Shown: positions 46,010 through 58,705 of the stretch, piece by piece
Layout of the letters: the number at the start of each line of letters is the position of its first letter
How positions within the stretch are numbered: the first letter of the stretch is position 1
NCBI GenBank assembly: GCA_905160935.1
Contig: CAJHZI010000270.1
Span: 411,501 to 475,500 of the forward strand
Direction of reading: 5' to 3'
Origin: Enchytraeus crypticus
Lineage: Eukaryota > Annelida > Clitellata > Enchytraeida > Enchytraeidae
Length of the DNA: 64,000 nt
The notes under the pieces: model-generated
Told to the model about the DNA's origin: nothing
Database searches by the model: none
What the model saw: the letters and a program-made list of their open reading frames with translations, nothing else
Made by a program: the position numbers and the translations under genes

Positions 46010-47960
46010 CAGTAGATTTTAATTTTAAACGATAATTTTACTCTAGTAGGAAATTATTTTTAGGCAATATTATTTTTAGAACATCTGAAAATAATTTATC
46101 TTAAAAATATTGGCATGGTGAGAGAAGTTAATATTGGCTTGCGAATGACATCTTTCACAATTCGGAATGATATTTGCAAATCACTTAAGATAAACGCTCT
46201 TGAATTTTTGAGCAAATATTTTGTATGTTGGTGATACTTCATTCTAAAATTTTATTACTTCCAACATGCTTCATATTCTATCCAATGTAGCCATTCACTT
46301 ATGTACTATTTGGTGATATTTTCTATTTACATTATATACTATCGTTTTAAGAAATCCCCCTATTGAAGATGACTAGTTAATATAGAGTATGTATATTTTA
46401 AGCACCCCACATAGTATACATGATTCATGAAAATGTAAGCAAGTCAATATACAGTACATTTTAAAATATTTAAATTCAAGACCCGAAAGAACTGGCTATA
46501 TTATCTTCAAAGTAACAAAGCGTCAAGCGGTTTTTGGCGCTATTGAAATAATGGTTCAATTTATTCAGACTCCGATTCACGTTTTTTCACCTGTATTAAC
46601 TTGCAAACATACACAAGAAATCTAATTCATATGTATTTGTTAAATATCCTAACTGAAATAACTAAACTTACACATTTGAATAAAGACAACAACTAGATAC
46701 ACAACTGAATTGATCTGAATAGATTATCGGCTAATAACGGAACTGTGGGACGGACGATATTACGACATTTTTCCATACGACAGATGTGGAATCCAACAAG
46801 GAAAAGCTCTTCCACCCAATCGTTGCGGACTGTCTGCGTGTCGGATATAAATCCCGCAATAATTGCTTCCGCCTCAGTCATCTCTAATTTCGTTTCCGCA
46901 GTTTGGCAATGAACAGACATGAGCTCGATTGCATCGAGTGGTATTGCACCTGTAGGTATGTGCATGGGACTTACACTTAGATTTACGACGTGCAGATGTT
47001 TTCAAAGACTTTCGTCGGATGTCAAGGTCACGACTCATAAACAAAGGAATTAACGTAATGTCTGATGCAGACGGAATACAGGATAAGTACGTGTCTAGCA
47101 TATAAGCCGATTGTCTTTATCATATACGCTAAACCGAATCTCACATGGTGACATTTCGTGTCAAATATTTTCTATAAAAGCTAGTAGCATTATTAACTAA
47201 ATTGCGTGAACTGTAAAAACAGATTGACACTTAAGACACTTGCTATAGAATAGTAGTCACTGTTATAAGAAGAGAATATAAAATTATTATATCCAAATTT
47301 AGAATTTGACGAAGTAAGCCGATGACGACGAAGATGTTGATGACGATAGTGAATTGATGCAACCTCAAGGCGTGAAGACTGTAATAGCCGTTGCAGACAG
47401 TTCTTAATTAATTAACAACTAATGCATATGCTTTCATTCTGGTATATTCAATGTTCCTTGTTTTATCAGCGATGTAGTAGAAAAAAACAAATAAGCAATA
47501 GAAGCAAATAGGCTAAAAGTAATTTCGAAGATATAATTAATATAATTTATTCCTAAAACTACTTTGTATCCAGCCAATTTTTGCGATTAATGTTATAAAC
47601 AGTTCCAAGCTTTTTTTTAATCTACTCAATATTATCAGTTCATCATATAATTATATCAAAGAGAAATTATGCAGAATTTAAACAAACCTACATGCAATCT
47701 ATTGATCTTTAGCCTACAATATTGTATTTTAATCCAGGCCTATTGATTGATATTATTCCACTTTGAAATACAGTATAACTATTTATAAAACTGTACATTT
47801 TATTTTATTTTATGCATGGATTGCATTCCTTATTACATTTTATTATATGTATTGATTGTACTACACGTTGTAATTTATTGTATCCCTTGATGATCCTATG
47901 TTTTCGTATTGTTTATGGTATTTCAATATATAGAATTGCTTGGAAAATGGTATATAACAG
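46010..47960. other. Intron 1, right part: no gene recognised
   Basis: At 46690-47100 there is a patch of somewhat higher G+C with overlapping open frames on the minus strand in two different frames, neither matching a known domain. The rest is AT-rich without pattern. Confidence 0.5.
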
Positions 47961-47964
47961 CAAG

Positions 47965-48105
47965 ATTGAGTATTGCTAGATGATTTAAAGTTCCATTCAT
48001 ATGTAGCCACGAAATGGAAAACGGAAGACAGAGAAGAGTGGCGGCCAAACCATACAATGGACCTGCCAGTAGGCAGTGCACTGAGAGAGAGCGAGAGAGA
48101 GCATT
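47965..48105 (+). mobile_element. Fragment of the (GA)n-tailed LINE 3' end
   Basis: Matches the 2.7-3.3 kb element: GATGATTTAAAG...TCATATGTAG, GAAGACAGAGAAGAGTGG, ATGGACCTGCCAGTAGGCAG, GTGCACTGAGAGAG. About 140 bp, in intron 1. Confidence 0.75.
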
Positions 48106-48887
48106 GCTTCATCTGTGTTACGTCTAATACAGATGAAATTTCCAGTTTACTGTGTGTTTCGCAGCATACTCATATACTAAGGGACAGGTAAAAAAGAAAA
48201 ATTATCATTTTAAAATTAATGGCATACTAAGTTCTCATAAAGGTATTGAAAGCATTAAATCTGCAGCATATGAAATTGGCCGACAACATGTGAAATTTCA
48301 AAATAGTTTATGATCAAAATTTATTGCAACTAGGCGGTCTAGACCTTTTCAATTCCACAATCAATTTAGAAACCGCTGCTTTGTTAGTAGATAGAAGACA
48401 GGAACTGGAATAGTAGTAAAACAATAGAAAGTGCCATAAAACTTAACAGCCAAACATCGTCGATATTAGTGAATTAGAAATGAGAAGCAGTTTGAATAAA
48501 CTGTGTTTGTACATAAAATGAGCATTCTAGAAGTTAATTCTAGATAATTGGGGGAATTAATTTGGTGACATTAAAATCTACATGTAATATTCATTATAAA
48601 ATTCCAACAGCATACTGTATTATATTTATTATTTACCGTAAAATATAGTTTATTTTGTTAAGAGAAAACTATTTGGACGCTAGGAAGAAGCATATTGTGT
48701 GATGTATAAATGACCTAAATATTTTCTTAATGCATAAGTAAGCCAATATTCATATTTGCAACACAAATTCTACATACTAGCTAAGACATATTCTCAACAG
48801 AAACTTCTGCAGTTGTAGTGGCTTAAAGAGCAGTATCAGCCTATTTCATGAACTACTCGTGAATTAAATAAAAGAATCAGAGCTTAC

Positions 48888-49626
48888 TTCTCGAATGTTG
48901 ACCAGCCTGAGATAGTAGTGTTGAAAGATCTAGAGTTTCATCAGCAGTATCGAAATCTCTATGCCATATTTCTCCCTGCGGATATTTCAACTTAAAGGGA
49001 AGCTGGAGGGCCGAGAAGACAGCTTCCATTGTAAAATAGCATTCACTTCTTCCCAGGCTAGCTCTCTGTCCTTTATTATTGCTGTAAATCATGCCGGGAA
49101 CGGTCCAGTTAAAATACTTGAAGAGAGCTAGTACAAAGTCGCCGAGCTTAGCGTAAGAACTCGACATGCGGGTTAGGAGCCGGTACTGAGTTTTGAGGGT
49201 AAACGCTTTAACCAGAGCTCCGCCGGTTATAACCGGAATGTTCCAGTGAGGAGAGAACCGAGCGATAGGAGACACCGCATAGTCACAGGCCGGTCCTATG
49301 AACACGTCAGCCTTTTTCTGTATGTACATGTCGAAAGCAACGAGGGGACCGTGTGTCTCGGAGCACTGAGAGTCTCCGTAGTTGATCTCCAACTGAAATC
49401 CAGCAGCCAGAGTTCGATTGTGTAGTTTCTTTACTGCGTATTGAATGGCAGGTCCAATTTTCGGCCATGACCAAGGATAGCGGTTGAGGGATGGAAGAAT
49501 GACACCCAGTTTGAGGGTGTGGATGTAGCGGGAGTCGACAGTGGGATCTGGAGCTCGGGTGTCCTGAGACATTAGGAGCACCCAGAGGGTTTCAAAGAGG
49601 AAAATATTTAGATGAGAAGTGATCAT
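48888..49626 (-). CDS. NPR1-like: Receptor guanylyl cyclase, exon 1: signal peptide and most of ANF-receptor domain
   Basis: First coding exon of an NPR-type receptor guanylyl cyclase (residues 1-247 in my numbering). I chose the ATG at 49626 because the residues that follow form a hydrophobic signal peptide of about 25 residues (MITSHLNIFLFETLW...). An in-frame ATG at 49677 would add 17 polar residues and is the alternative. The ANF-receptor ligand-binding fold follows, with family landmarks: LGVILP, WPKIGPAIQYAV, GPACDYAVSPIARF, WNIPVITGGA, SYAKLGDFV and SECYFTMEAVF. Cysteines in DSQCSE, GPACDY and SECYF and glycosylation sites NRT and NWT are visible. The exon ends in phase 1 at donor GTAAGC and joins exon 2 to read HSRIILLCSSPD. 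One large exon carries most of the ectodomain. The 5' UTR and any upstream noncoding exon were not identified. Confidence 0.95.
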
Positions 49627-50367
49627 ATCCGCATAGTCAACTGGGTATCCTTTTATACAATTGTGTTCCGTACTCATGAAGCATTAATTTCTATAGATCA
49701 TTCTTAGTGCAGTGCTATAGCGATTCAGTATTTAGCAAAAATTAAACATACTAATGCTCTCTCTCTCTAGTGTCGAGTCAAATGGCAGATCCAAGGCACA
49801 TATTCCTACTCACATTCTGATGTGAGACTACATAAGATGTATTCCATTGAATAACTAATTAAATTAATCCTTTTACAAAAGGCTGTGCTTTATTCGCCGC
49901 ACCTCAATGTAGACGAAAGATTGGAAATAATGTGTCTTCAGAGGTACTTTACGATTGATATATTCCAAAATGACCCGAACACAACACGAGAAATAATAAT
50001 GAATATTTTACTTTTCTGATAGATAACTGCATATTTATTACTATGAAAAAAACTTATTGTGATGTTGTTATGGTATACATACGATTACATGGTATTAACT
50101 AATTACTTGTAGTTTTGAATAATTATATTTAAACTCAAATAATCTATTTATTTGAAATTTGACCAAATTATGAAATAACACCCAAATATGTTTTACAATA
50201 TGTTATCATACAGGATCCTCCGCAGAATAAATGAATTGTTGAACATACAAGTACGCCTATATATACGGTCGAATAGTCGAACACAATGAAAACGTGCATA
50301 CGCTCCTGGCCGCCAGTATAGATGTGATCGTAAGTGCACCTTTATTAGTTAGGCATGAGACAAGTTT

Positions 50368-50772
50368 GATGAGTTGATGGTATAAGTTCAATAAGTTAAT
50401 GATATAAGTTCAATAAGTTAATGATATGAGTTCAAAGAGTTAATGATATAAGTTCAATGACCCGATGATATAAGTTCAATGAGCTGATGATATAAGTTCA
50501 ATGAATTGATGATATAGGTTCAATGAGTTGATGATATAAGTTGAATGAGCTGATGATATAAGTTCAATGAGTTGATAATATAAGTTCAATGAGTTGATGA
50601 TATAAGTTCAATGAGTTGATGATATAAGTTCAACGAGTTGATGATATAGGTTCAGTGAGCTGATGATATAAATTCAATGAGCTGATGATATAAGTTCAAT
50701 GAGTTGATGATATAAGAGCTGATGATATAAGTTCAATGAGTTGATGATATAAGTTCAATGAGTTGATGATAT
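50368..50772. repeat. 22-bp minisatellite upstream of the gene
   Basis: About 18 units of GATGATATAAGTTCAATGAG plus TT, with scattered substitutions and one short unit near 50715. It begins about 740 bp upstream of the start codon. Confidence 0.92.
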
Positions 50773-51307
50773 GCGAATTACAGTAGAGTGCTACTATCTT
50801 AATAACAACATCGAGAATTATTGAAAAGCCCTAGCCGATGAGTCAAAGCGGTAAAGCGGTCCAAAACGATGTTAATCCAAAATTTTACAATCCAGAAAAT
50901 CGCATCAAAGATAAAAAACAGACCTTAAACCAAAGGAGGTACGCAACCTCTTATGAGCACACCACCAAATGGACAATATTAATTATTAATTATCTAATAC
51001 ATGTAGATAGGCTAGGTCTTAAACTTATAATTGAACATTTTCGAGGATGTATGGAAAGATGAAATCTAATTAAGCTCACTTGTCTAGAAAGGAAAGCAAT
51101 TTTCGATTGTCAAAATGTTCTCATTTAATCAAAGCTGTAGACCTATATTAAATACAGCAGTTGCGCGAAATTGAATATCGTAAGGTATAGAAGATTCCTT
51201 GTAACTAAATTATAATTATCATAGAAGTCAAGAATATTTTGGTTTGAAAAGCTAACAATCAAGCAGTACCTTGTAATCTTTCCAAATGTAGAATCTCTAA
51301 GCCTCTA

Positions 51308-51424
51308 CAGCTAATGTTAATGTCAATTTCTCTAAAGCGATATCAGTAACGGGCTAGCACAGGTTTTGAACCTCGAACATACTGATCCTAAGTCGGATAT
51401 CTAACTGAAATGACTCCAGCCAGT
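51308..51424 (-). mobile_element. SINE-A copy upstream of the gene
   Basis: Old, diverged reversed copy: AGCTAATGTTAATGTCAATT, AGCACAGGTTTTGAACCTCG, TGACTCCAGCCAGTGG. Confidence 0.7.
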
Positions 51425-51849
51425 GGTGATGACTCCCAAGATCCAGATCCAAGGGATACAAAACTAATTCCATGCCAGGACGAATACATGACAGTGAAAT
51501 AGCGCCATCATCTGCGCAGAAACTTTCTGCAACTCTATAAGGAAATAGGTAGCCGTATTAACATATTTTCATACTCACCGTGTAGTTGATGTGTTTTGGT
51601 ATGTTCAGAAAGCAAACATGTTTTTTATTTACTCAGCTACAGTAAATATAAATGCACACTAATACCAGAACGCTAATTGTCAATGTATAGTCATCATAAA
51701 GTGGCAATGCAAATCAAAGCCTCTTAACGTATAAGAAAGTCTACTTTATATTATGAATGTGCATATAGTTCTTAACATCGTCAGAAATGTTTGATTGATG
51801 GTTATGTACATATGTATATGTATGTGTACATATACAATATACATGTACA

Positions 51850-51892
<43 letters not shown>

Positions 51893-52344
51893 ACAGATAA
51901 ACGACTTTATTCATTTATTACACAGCAATTTGAAAACCGAATATAAATACTACAAAGTAATCTTTAGAAATATTTAATTACCTAGGTTTTCAGAATACAC
52001 TTTTTTATATTTTCATAAAATCAGAATTTAAAAGTTTACAGTTTATGATTTAAGATAACCTATAAAAAATACGAAGTTCCTATAAAGAATATGAGGTTAT
52101 TCACATGATATATCCATATGCGGTACAGTATGCGACGTAGGACTTATAGTTAATGATTTAGTTTTAAAATATCATAAAAAATCGTATGATTTATATACAA
52201 CGTTCGTCATGAAGTAGACCTATACACGAGCTTAATCCTCTTTTGTTGTATTAATTGCAAATATACTTATACTGAAATTTAACATTTGAAGCTTACACAA
52301 ATTTTTAAAACTGCACAGAAAATGCTGCATATTAAGATCCTCGG

Positions 52345-52580
52345 ACTATCTCTCTCACTCTCTCTCTCTTTCTCTCTCTCTCTCTTAGTGCACTGTCTAC
52401 TGGCAGGTCCATGGTATATAGCGCCTCCACTCTTCTCTGTTTTCCGCCTTCCTCTTCATTTCCACATATGAGTGGGTCTTTAAATCATCTAACATACCTA
52501 ATCTCGGCCTGCCTCTTCCTCTTTTTCCTTCCATTCTACCTTCTATGCCCTCTTTTAATAGACCTTCCCTCCTTAGAATG
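52345..52580 (-). mobile_element. Fragment of the (GA)n-tailed LINE 3' end, reversed
   Basis: On the minus strand it reads AAGGAGGGAAGG..., a region matching the RGRSRLG...HSYVDMK...W coding end, then CCATGGACCTGCCAGTAGAC, AGTGCACTAAGAGAGAG. It abuts an SINE-B copy at 52660. Confidence 0.75.
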
Positions 52581-52659
52581 TGTCCTCGGACTATATAATA
52601 TTGTAAATATATTAATATATTTTATCTTCGTAAATTCTCTTAGCTGAAGTATAATTTTT

Positions 52660-52934
52660 TCTGGTGTTCTGTCAAGTGGCAAGTCTACGGTAAATAATCA
52701 TACTCACAGTCTGCTTTCACGCTCCAGAAAGAGCACACCAGAGATTAATAATTTAATAGCCTTCATAAAATGATTTGCCTAATCCATGCTCTTTGTAGCC
52801 CATAGCTAGGGAAAAATGGAAACAATATGGCTTCTGAGAGCTTTCTGTTATCTTCCTAAGTTGTTTCTTAGTAGCCTCACGATAAATGCAGTTAACGACT
52901 GATTTATTCTTCAGTGCCCCTGAAACAACATGGG
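52660..52934 (-). mobile_element. SINE-B copy upstream of the gene, reversed
   Basis: Reversed near full-length copy: GTTCTGTCAAGTGGCAAGTC, CATGCTCTTTGTAGCCCATA, GATTTATTCTTCAGTGCCCC. Confidence 0.7.
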
Positions 52935-53551
52935 ACACTAATTTCTAGGCAATTAACTACAGTATTAGGCTTACACTAAGAGTTATACTACTGAATTATT
53001 AAATAGAAAGTTTTGAATATAGAATTAAGAAAAACTAACAATAAGTAGATGCACTACCAAGTGCAAGTTAAACAGACATTGACATTGGCGCAAACACTCG
53101 AGAATTATTATGCTCGGTTCTCACAATCGTACTCAGTACGCGGCTAAGAATACAGTATATTAATAAAGTAAAATATAGTTTTCACAGCGTCATCCACTTA
53201 ACGTTTAAATTAGGCTCGATGATTAGCACACAACTAAGCTAAAACTAATTTAATCAATTCTAAAAACTACTCAAAGCGTATATCTAAACTACTTTTTGAT
53301 CTTTACTGGGAAACTAAACTCGAATCTACTATTCACCGAGAGTTCGACGTGTATAGAGTTTAATCGCATTGCCGGTCTAAAACTTAATCCAATGCGTTCT
53401 CGCAGTCAATGGCTGAAATAGGAGTCTAACAGTGGCAGACTGGCAGGTCAGTAATGTGACTGCCTCGTCACACAGTCAGAGCAGACTCTCGCTATCTCTA
53501 CTTTACACATCGAGTGTCGCCATACAGTGCTCTGACTTCATTGAACTGACA

Positions 53552-53777
53552 TCTAAACAGATATCTTATCTCTCCTCTCGACTTCTCGTTTGTAATTCTA
53601 GGAAGTTATCATTTTTTCCTCAATTGTCTTTAAATGGTTTCAACTTATCCACAACCATTAGAAAATAGCCTGGATAGAATAGACCTTCAGTAACAATCAT
53701 ACTGAGATATATATATATATACATATAGCATATATAATTTACGTGCATATATATACATATACAATTATACATGTATA

Positions 53778-53818
<41 letters not shown>

Positions 53819-53945
53819 ATATCTAAACAGATAACTTGTCTCTCCCCTTCTCGTTTGTAATTTTAGGAAGTTGTCATTTTTCATCAATTTTCTTTAAATG
53901 GTTTCTACTTACATACATGCATTACTATTAGAAAATAGACCTATA
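53552..53945. repeat. Direct duplication of about 120 bp flanking an (AT)n block
   Basis: 53552-53680 and 53823-53945 share CTAAACAGATA.CTT.TCTC, CTTCTCGTTTGTAATT, TCTTTAAATGGTTTC, ATTAGAAAATAG. The (AT)n-rich sequence between them suggests replication slippage or unequal exchange. Confidence 0.85.
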
Positions 53946-53982
53946 TATATTATATGGTATATATATATATATATGTATATAT

Positions 53983-54015
<33 letters not shown>

Positions 54016-54380
54016 ATATCATGTATGGTACGGATCAGTGTTATGCATACATGTGTCTATGTCCCTGATATGATGACGACATGATATGCCAGCATATGTA
54101 TATGCATTTTGCTATTCTTACATAATATACAAGCATGTAAATATAATAATTATTCTCATAATATCTATATAGTACGATTTATTTGTGAATGTGTATGTAG
54201 TATATATATATACATATATATATATGTATATATATAATATGTATACATAATATATATACATGTATAGTGCTATACATACATATATGCACATTTATGTATA
54301 TATATATATACATACTCTATATATATAAATATATATATATATATATAATTATATCTATATATGTGTGTATGTGTTTGTGT
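53700..54380. repeat. (AT)n/(ATAC)n-rich low-complexity block
   Basis: Alternating purine-pyrimidine A/T tracts with scattered ACATGTAT. Similar pure (AT)n tracts: 8034-8070, 10165-10205, 10600-10765, 10860-10905, 34070-34122, 51857-51888, 56256-56385, 56930-56966 and 61075-61136. Confidence 0.9.
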
Positions 54381-54383
54381 GTG

Positions 54384-54425
54384 TACATACTTGTATAGAT
54401 ACATAAGTATCTATACAAGTATGTA
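54384..54425. repeat. 19-bp perfect hairpin
   Basis: TACATACTTGTATAGATAC, loop ATAA, then its exact reverse complement. Confidence 0.9.
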
Positions 54426-54826
54426 TACTTCACTTGGTTACTTTTGAATTCAAAATTATTGATAGACCTACTTTACTAAAGCTATGGAAGAACCGCTGAC
54501 TGAATCTTTATTATTCCTAGTTCATTCTGCTTAGAATAATTAAAATAGCACTTAAGCTTAGCTGCTGTACACTAGTCGATGGCCTTTACCTGTCGTAGAA
54601 TGCACTAAACAGTTTGGAGCCAATAGGCACTCTAGGTAACCCAGGCTATAGTGTATCCAAACAAATGAGCGGTCCTAACTTGTAAAAACTGAATCTGAAT
54701 TTACAAATTTGGCAAGTAGGTCATGTAAGACCACGTAGTCTAATTCCGTTCTTTATCCTTGAAGACTTTGTCTTTATAGAAATATGTGCACTTAATTTGC
54801 TAGTTGTATTGTTACTTGTTAACTTA

Positions 54827-55113
54827 ATTGTATTGTTATTTACATGTATGTTAATTAATAATGCAGAACTGATTTTATGAATTTATATGTATTTATTTAT
54901 ATGTCCATAATGAACATCATTGTGCACTTCATCAGGAGCTTTTTATTTGCACACTCGAGTAGACAGGCCTATTCTTAAATCAGTTAACTTCGACTAGGCA
55001 TCTATAAGCCTAATTTATTGGGTCGATACTCACTGTATTATTGTATTGTTATTTACATGTATGTTAATTAATAATGCAGAACTGATTTTATGAATTTGTA
55101 TGTATTTATTTGT
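54827..55113. repeat. Direct duplication of about 75 bp
   Basis: 54827-54901 and 55036-55113 share ATTGTATTGTTATTTACATG, TATGTTAATTAATAATGCAG and AACTGATTTTATGAATTT, almost identical, 209 bp apart. Confidence 0.88.
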
Positions 55114-55704
55114 TTGGATTTTGCTAGACATATGATTAATTTGGCTATTTGGTCAATATATTAATGATATTCTGTTATATTTAAACATCAAATTGCAACT
55201 AACTGACATACTTAGAGTTCTTTTTATACTAGAATTCTATTAGAGTACAATTAGACCACGATAACGAGATCGCGAGGAGTGTGACAAGTTTAATTTCTAA
55301 GATGTTAATAAATATTCGATTAAGCAAAAAGATGAATTGCGTGAATTGCAGAAGATATGTCAGCTCTGTCTATAGTCTCTAAAGCTTGAATATCCATAAG
55401 TAATGAATAGGAAGATCAATGATCATCTTACGAGACGTGTAATGATTGCAGTGAACATTAGACCTATAGCCTTGTGGCCTTCGTTTCCATTCACACACCT
55501 ATGGTTTTCTGCATTGATATTTCCAAGAAAGACAATAACTTATAATACCATTCTTTTAGCAGGATATTATAACCATATTTGAGATAATTCCTAAATATAT
55601 TTAGAATTAGTCGGCTATAACTGGAAGGCTTAATGACGATAATTTAGAATGCTTACAGAATTGACGAATACTAATTAGTAATTACTGTAGAATAACGTCG
55701 CAAG

Positions 55705-55820
55705 ATTTTGCAAGCTGCAGCAAGCTGCCACAAACTGCTGCTAGCTGCTACATACTGCTGCAAGCTGCTACAAACTGCTTCAAGCTGCTGCATACTACTA
55801 CAAACCGCTGCAAATTACCT
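55705..55820. repeat. Tandem CTGC(A/T)A repeat
   Basis: About 10-bp units alternating CAAGCTGCTA and CAAACTGCTG, roughly 11 copies. Confidence 0.8.
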
Positions 55821-56253
55821 GCAGAAAATATATTCTATTAAATGCGAATGAACATTGTTGCCCAATTTGTAATTGCAGTAATCTGTAGGAAATGATCCTT
55901 CATCAGCTCTAATTGTGTATATCGAAAGCTAATTGTGGAAATTCAACCTAAAAATTAAAAATATCTTGAGAACATTTAGAAGTTATACTGTCGATGGTTT
56001 GACTGAGCAGGACTTACGTATTTGTACAATTTGAATTAATGGAGACACAATTTTACTCGATAACTACAAAGCGCAATGCTTTCTCTTAGTATATGTACAA
56101 CTTCTATACAACTTCTATATAACTTAGTATACTGTATGTACAACTTCTGCACAGGTTTGTATTTTTGTATATGACCGTCTTATGCAGAAATCGGTAGATA
56201 TAGCGCTGGATGTTTCTATATTCTGAGGGTAAAAATTTCATATAGGCCAATAA

Positions 56254-56315
<62 letters not shown>

Positions 56316-56379
56316 TGTATATATATACATGTATATATATGTATATATATATATAATATATATATATATAAAGTATATA

Positions 56380-56492
56380 TACTATAGGTCTATATAGAAA
56401 TCTATATAGGCCTATATAGAAATCTATATAGGCCTATATAGAAATCTATATAGGCCTATATAGATTTCTATATAGGCCTATATAGATTTCCT
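56380..56492. repeat. 22-bp palindromic array that reverses orientation
   Basis: Three units of TATATAGAAATCTATATAGG plus CC, then two units in which AGAAATCT becomes AGATTTCT, i.e. the reverse complement. The array is therefore a large inverted repeat around TATATAGGCCTATATA. Confidence 0.85.
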
Positions 56493-56920
56493 TGCAATAT
56501 TACTTCATTAACTTTTGTAACTCGAATGAATGTTTAACATGCAAGTAAACCAATTTTTATAGCCGTCTGATAGGTAGAATTTACGATAAGTTCGGAATGG
56601 GACGATAAGATAGATAATGTATAATGACAATGTAGACGACGTAGATGACATTTGGTAGTTGGTTGATTAGTGAATTTTTCCTATACTTCTCTGAAAAGGA
56701 ACGGAACCGGAATCGATCTTATTCAGAGGCACTCCCCACTCCAATCAGTTCATTCATAGGAATGTCCAAACAACGGAAACGACGAGACGGCATATTGTAG
56801 TTTTCAATGCAACAGATGTTTCACTGTTGACTGTATATATTATGAGTATACTACGGATACTGAAAGAAATTTCTTGTATTAGACTAACGTTTTCGAGAAG
56901 TTTCCAAGATTAATATATAT

Positions 56921-56970
<50 letters not shown>

Positions 56971-57072
56971 TATACAAGTGAACAAAATTAAACAAAATCA
57001 GATAGAAATAATAAATAATGACATTGCCTATCATGCATTCTTAATTGATGATCATATTTTATGCATCATACA

Positions 57073-57304
57073 TCCCGTGCTGTGTCTGGGACACTGAAGA
57101 ATAGATCAAACGCTAACTGCTTGTGTCGTAAAAGGCGATTGAACACGATCTGGGGAAGGTAAGGGGAAGCCACCTCAGAAAGCATATTATTTCTAAACCA
57201 TAATCTACATTGAGTGCTCTTTGTGGATCATGAAAAGTAGATTCTGAGTATGAATATGCTCCTTGGACCTGCCACTTGGCTGAAGACTGAAGGGAGAGAG
57301 AGAA
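57073..57304 (+). mobile_element. SINE-B copy upstream of the gene
   Basis: CCCGTGCTGTGTCTGGGACA, GTCGTAAAAGGCGATTGAAC, ATATGCTCCTTGGACCTGCC, ending in a GA run. 3'-end fragments of this family also lie at 45285-45335 and 59805-59870. Confidence 0.7.
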
Positions 57305-58559
57305 ATGTATCATAAGGGTATATGTATAAGAATCTTACCAACCTGAAATTTTATTTGTAGTTTGATTGTACCAACTGGATTAGGAAGATCAACTTAACTA
57401 TTTAATTTAGTTAATATGATGCAAGCGGATTTAAAAGTGGAAATGTGCCAATTTAAACATTTCACAATTTTAAATTATACATTACATAATTTGTCGCAGG
57501 ATAAGTCTATGGTGTAAAATTTAGACGATGCGTATTTTTATATTAGCTTTCATATTGAAATCATTAAATTGAAACGGAACCTTCTATTCTAAAACTGCAA
57601 ACGGATATTTTCATATAAAAACAGCTACATTGTGTAATGAGCGAACCGTGTTAACTTACAGAAAATATAACTGTAGATGGCGATGGTAATGTTATTGCAT
57701 AAAATTCGCACGAAGCGGTGATAGAACAGGGAAATGTCGATATGATAGATTTTTGCGCGAATGTCATAACATTGCCCTGTATCTGCTTCTAGGATTATAT
57801 TTAATCGGAACTATTGGCACGTCTAGAATCGATTCTCCACAAAACCGCTTAAATAGAGTTTGTGTGCTGCACCATTTGCACAATTCTTTTCTTTGTTACC
57901 TACACCTTAGCGCATTTTCTGCAGCTTTAACATGAGAGAATGGCTCTTTACCTGCCGGTAACTAAACAATGCATTCTGATCGATATTACTGTATATCCTG
58001 TCGATAGCTTGAGCTATATAGGAATAAAATACTGGCGAGGGTATTTTACAATAGCTATGAGTCCAAAATATTCAAAATTGACTATGTATATTGACTATAT
58101 AATATATTTTATATTTTATATCTATAAAATATCAATTATTATGATCGACATATGGATTAAATCATAGATGAAAGCAATGCGTAACACTAAATTGTAGCAT
58201 TAAGCACTGCATGTCTATTCGATAGTTAATTGCTAGTCTTTTCGTTAGTAAATTAAATTTTGGTGTTCACAGTTATACATATAAAATTTTAATAATTAAA
58301 TTTGTATAATACTACAACTGGCAAATCACAAGAATATTATTTAGAGCTAATTAATATTTAATCTTAAATAAAATAAGTGATCCCACTGACATTAGATCCT
58401 CTAAAAACGTTGTGCCATATCCCGAGAGAACGAACTATACAATACAAACAACTTCCACTACGGTCTAAGAAACTCGGAGGAAATATATTTTAAAAAATCA
58501 GACTTAAAAATCAGACTTTCTTGTAAACTAGAATCAATGCATACTGACAAAGAAGACAA

Positions 58560-58705
58560 ATCGCGGGATTTAGTGCACTTGGTTTAGTTACGCGTCAATA
58601 ATGGAAGTTAAGCTAAGTCGGCCTCGGTTAGTATAAGGTTGGTGACCACTTTGAAAGACCGAGTGTTGACAGCTTGGAATGAAAAAATCCCAGGGTGATG
58701 GAAGG
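58560..58705 (+). mobile_element. 5S rRNA-derived SINE or 5S pseudogene
   Basis: 58602-58677 reads GGAAGTTAAGCTAAGTCGGC, CTCGGTTAGTA, GGTTGGTGACC, GAGTGTTGACAGCTT. It follows the 3' half of eukaryotic 5S rRNA in order (GGAAGCTAAGCAGGGTCGGGC, CTGGTTAGTA, GGATGGGAGACC, GGGTGCTGTAGGCTT), including the A and C box regions of its internal promoter. A second copy lies at 45870-46005 on the other strand, and similarity extends beyond the 5S part at both ends. Confidence 0.6.

Noticed and set aside
46693..47101. Two overlapping minus-strand open frames in intron 1
   Set aside because: They are in different frames, match no domain I recognise, and exons 1 and 2 join directly with family-conserved sequence, so no exon is needed here.
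49645..49656. TATAAAAGG on the minus strand just above the preferred start codon
   Set aside because: A start site driven by it would fall at or below the ATG at 49626 and lose the signal peptide, so it is probably chance.
50368..50772. CRISPR-like regular repeat
   Set aside because: Units are contiguous with no spacers; it is an ordinary eukaryotic minisatellite.
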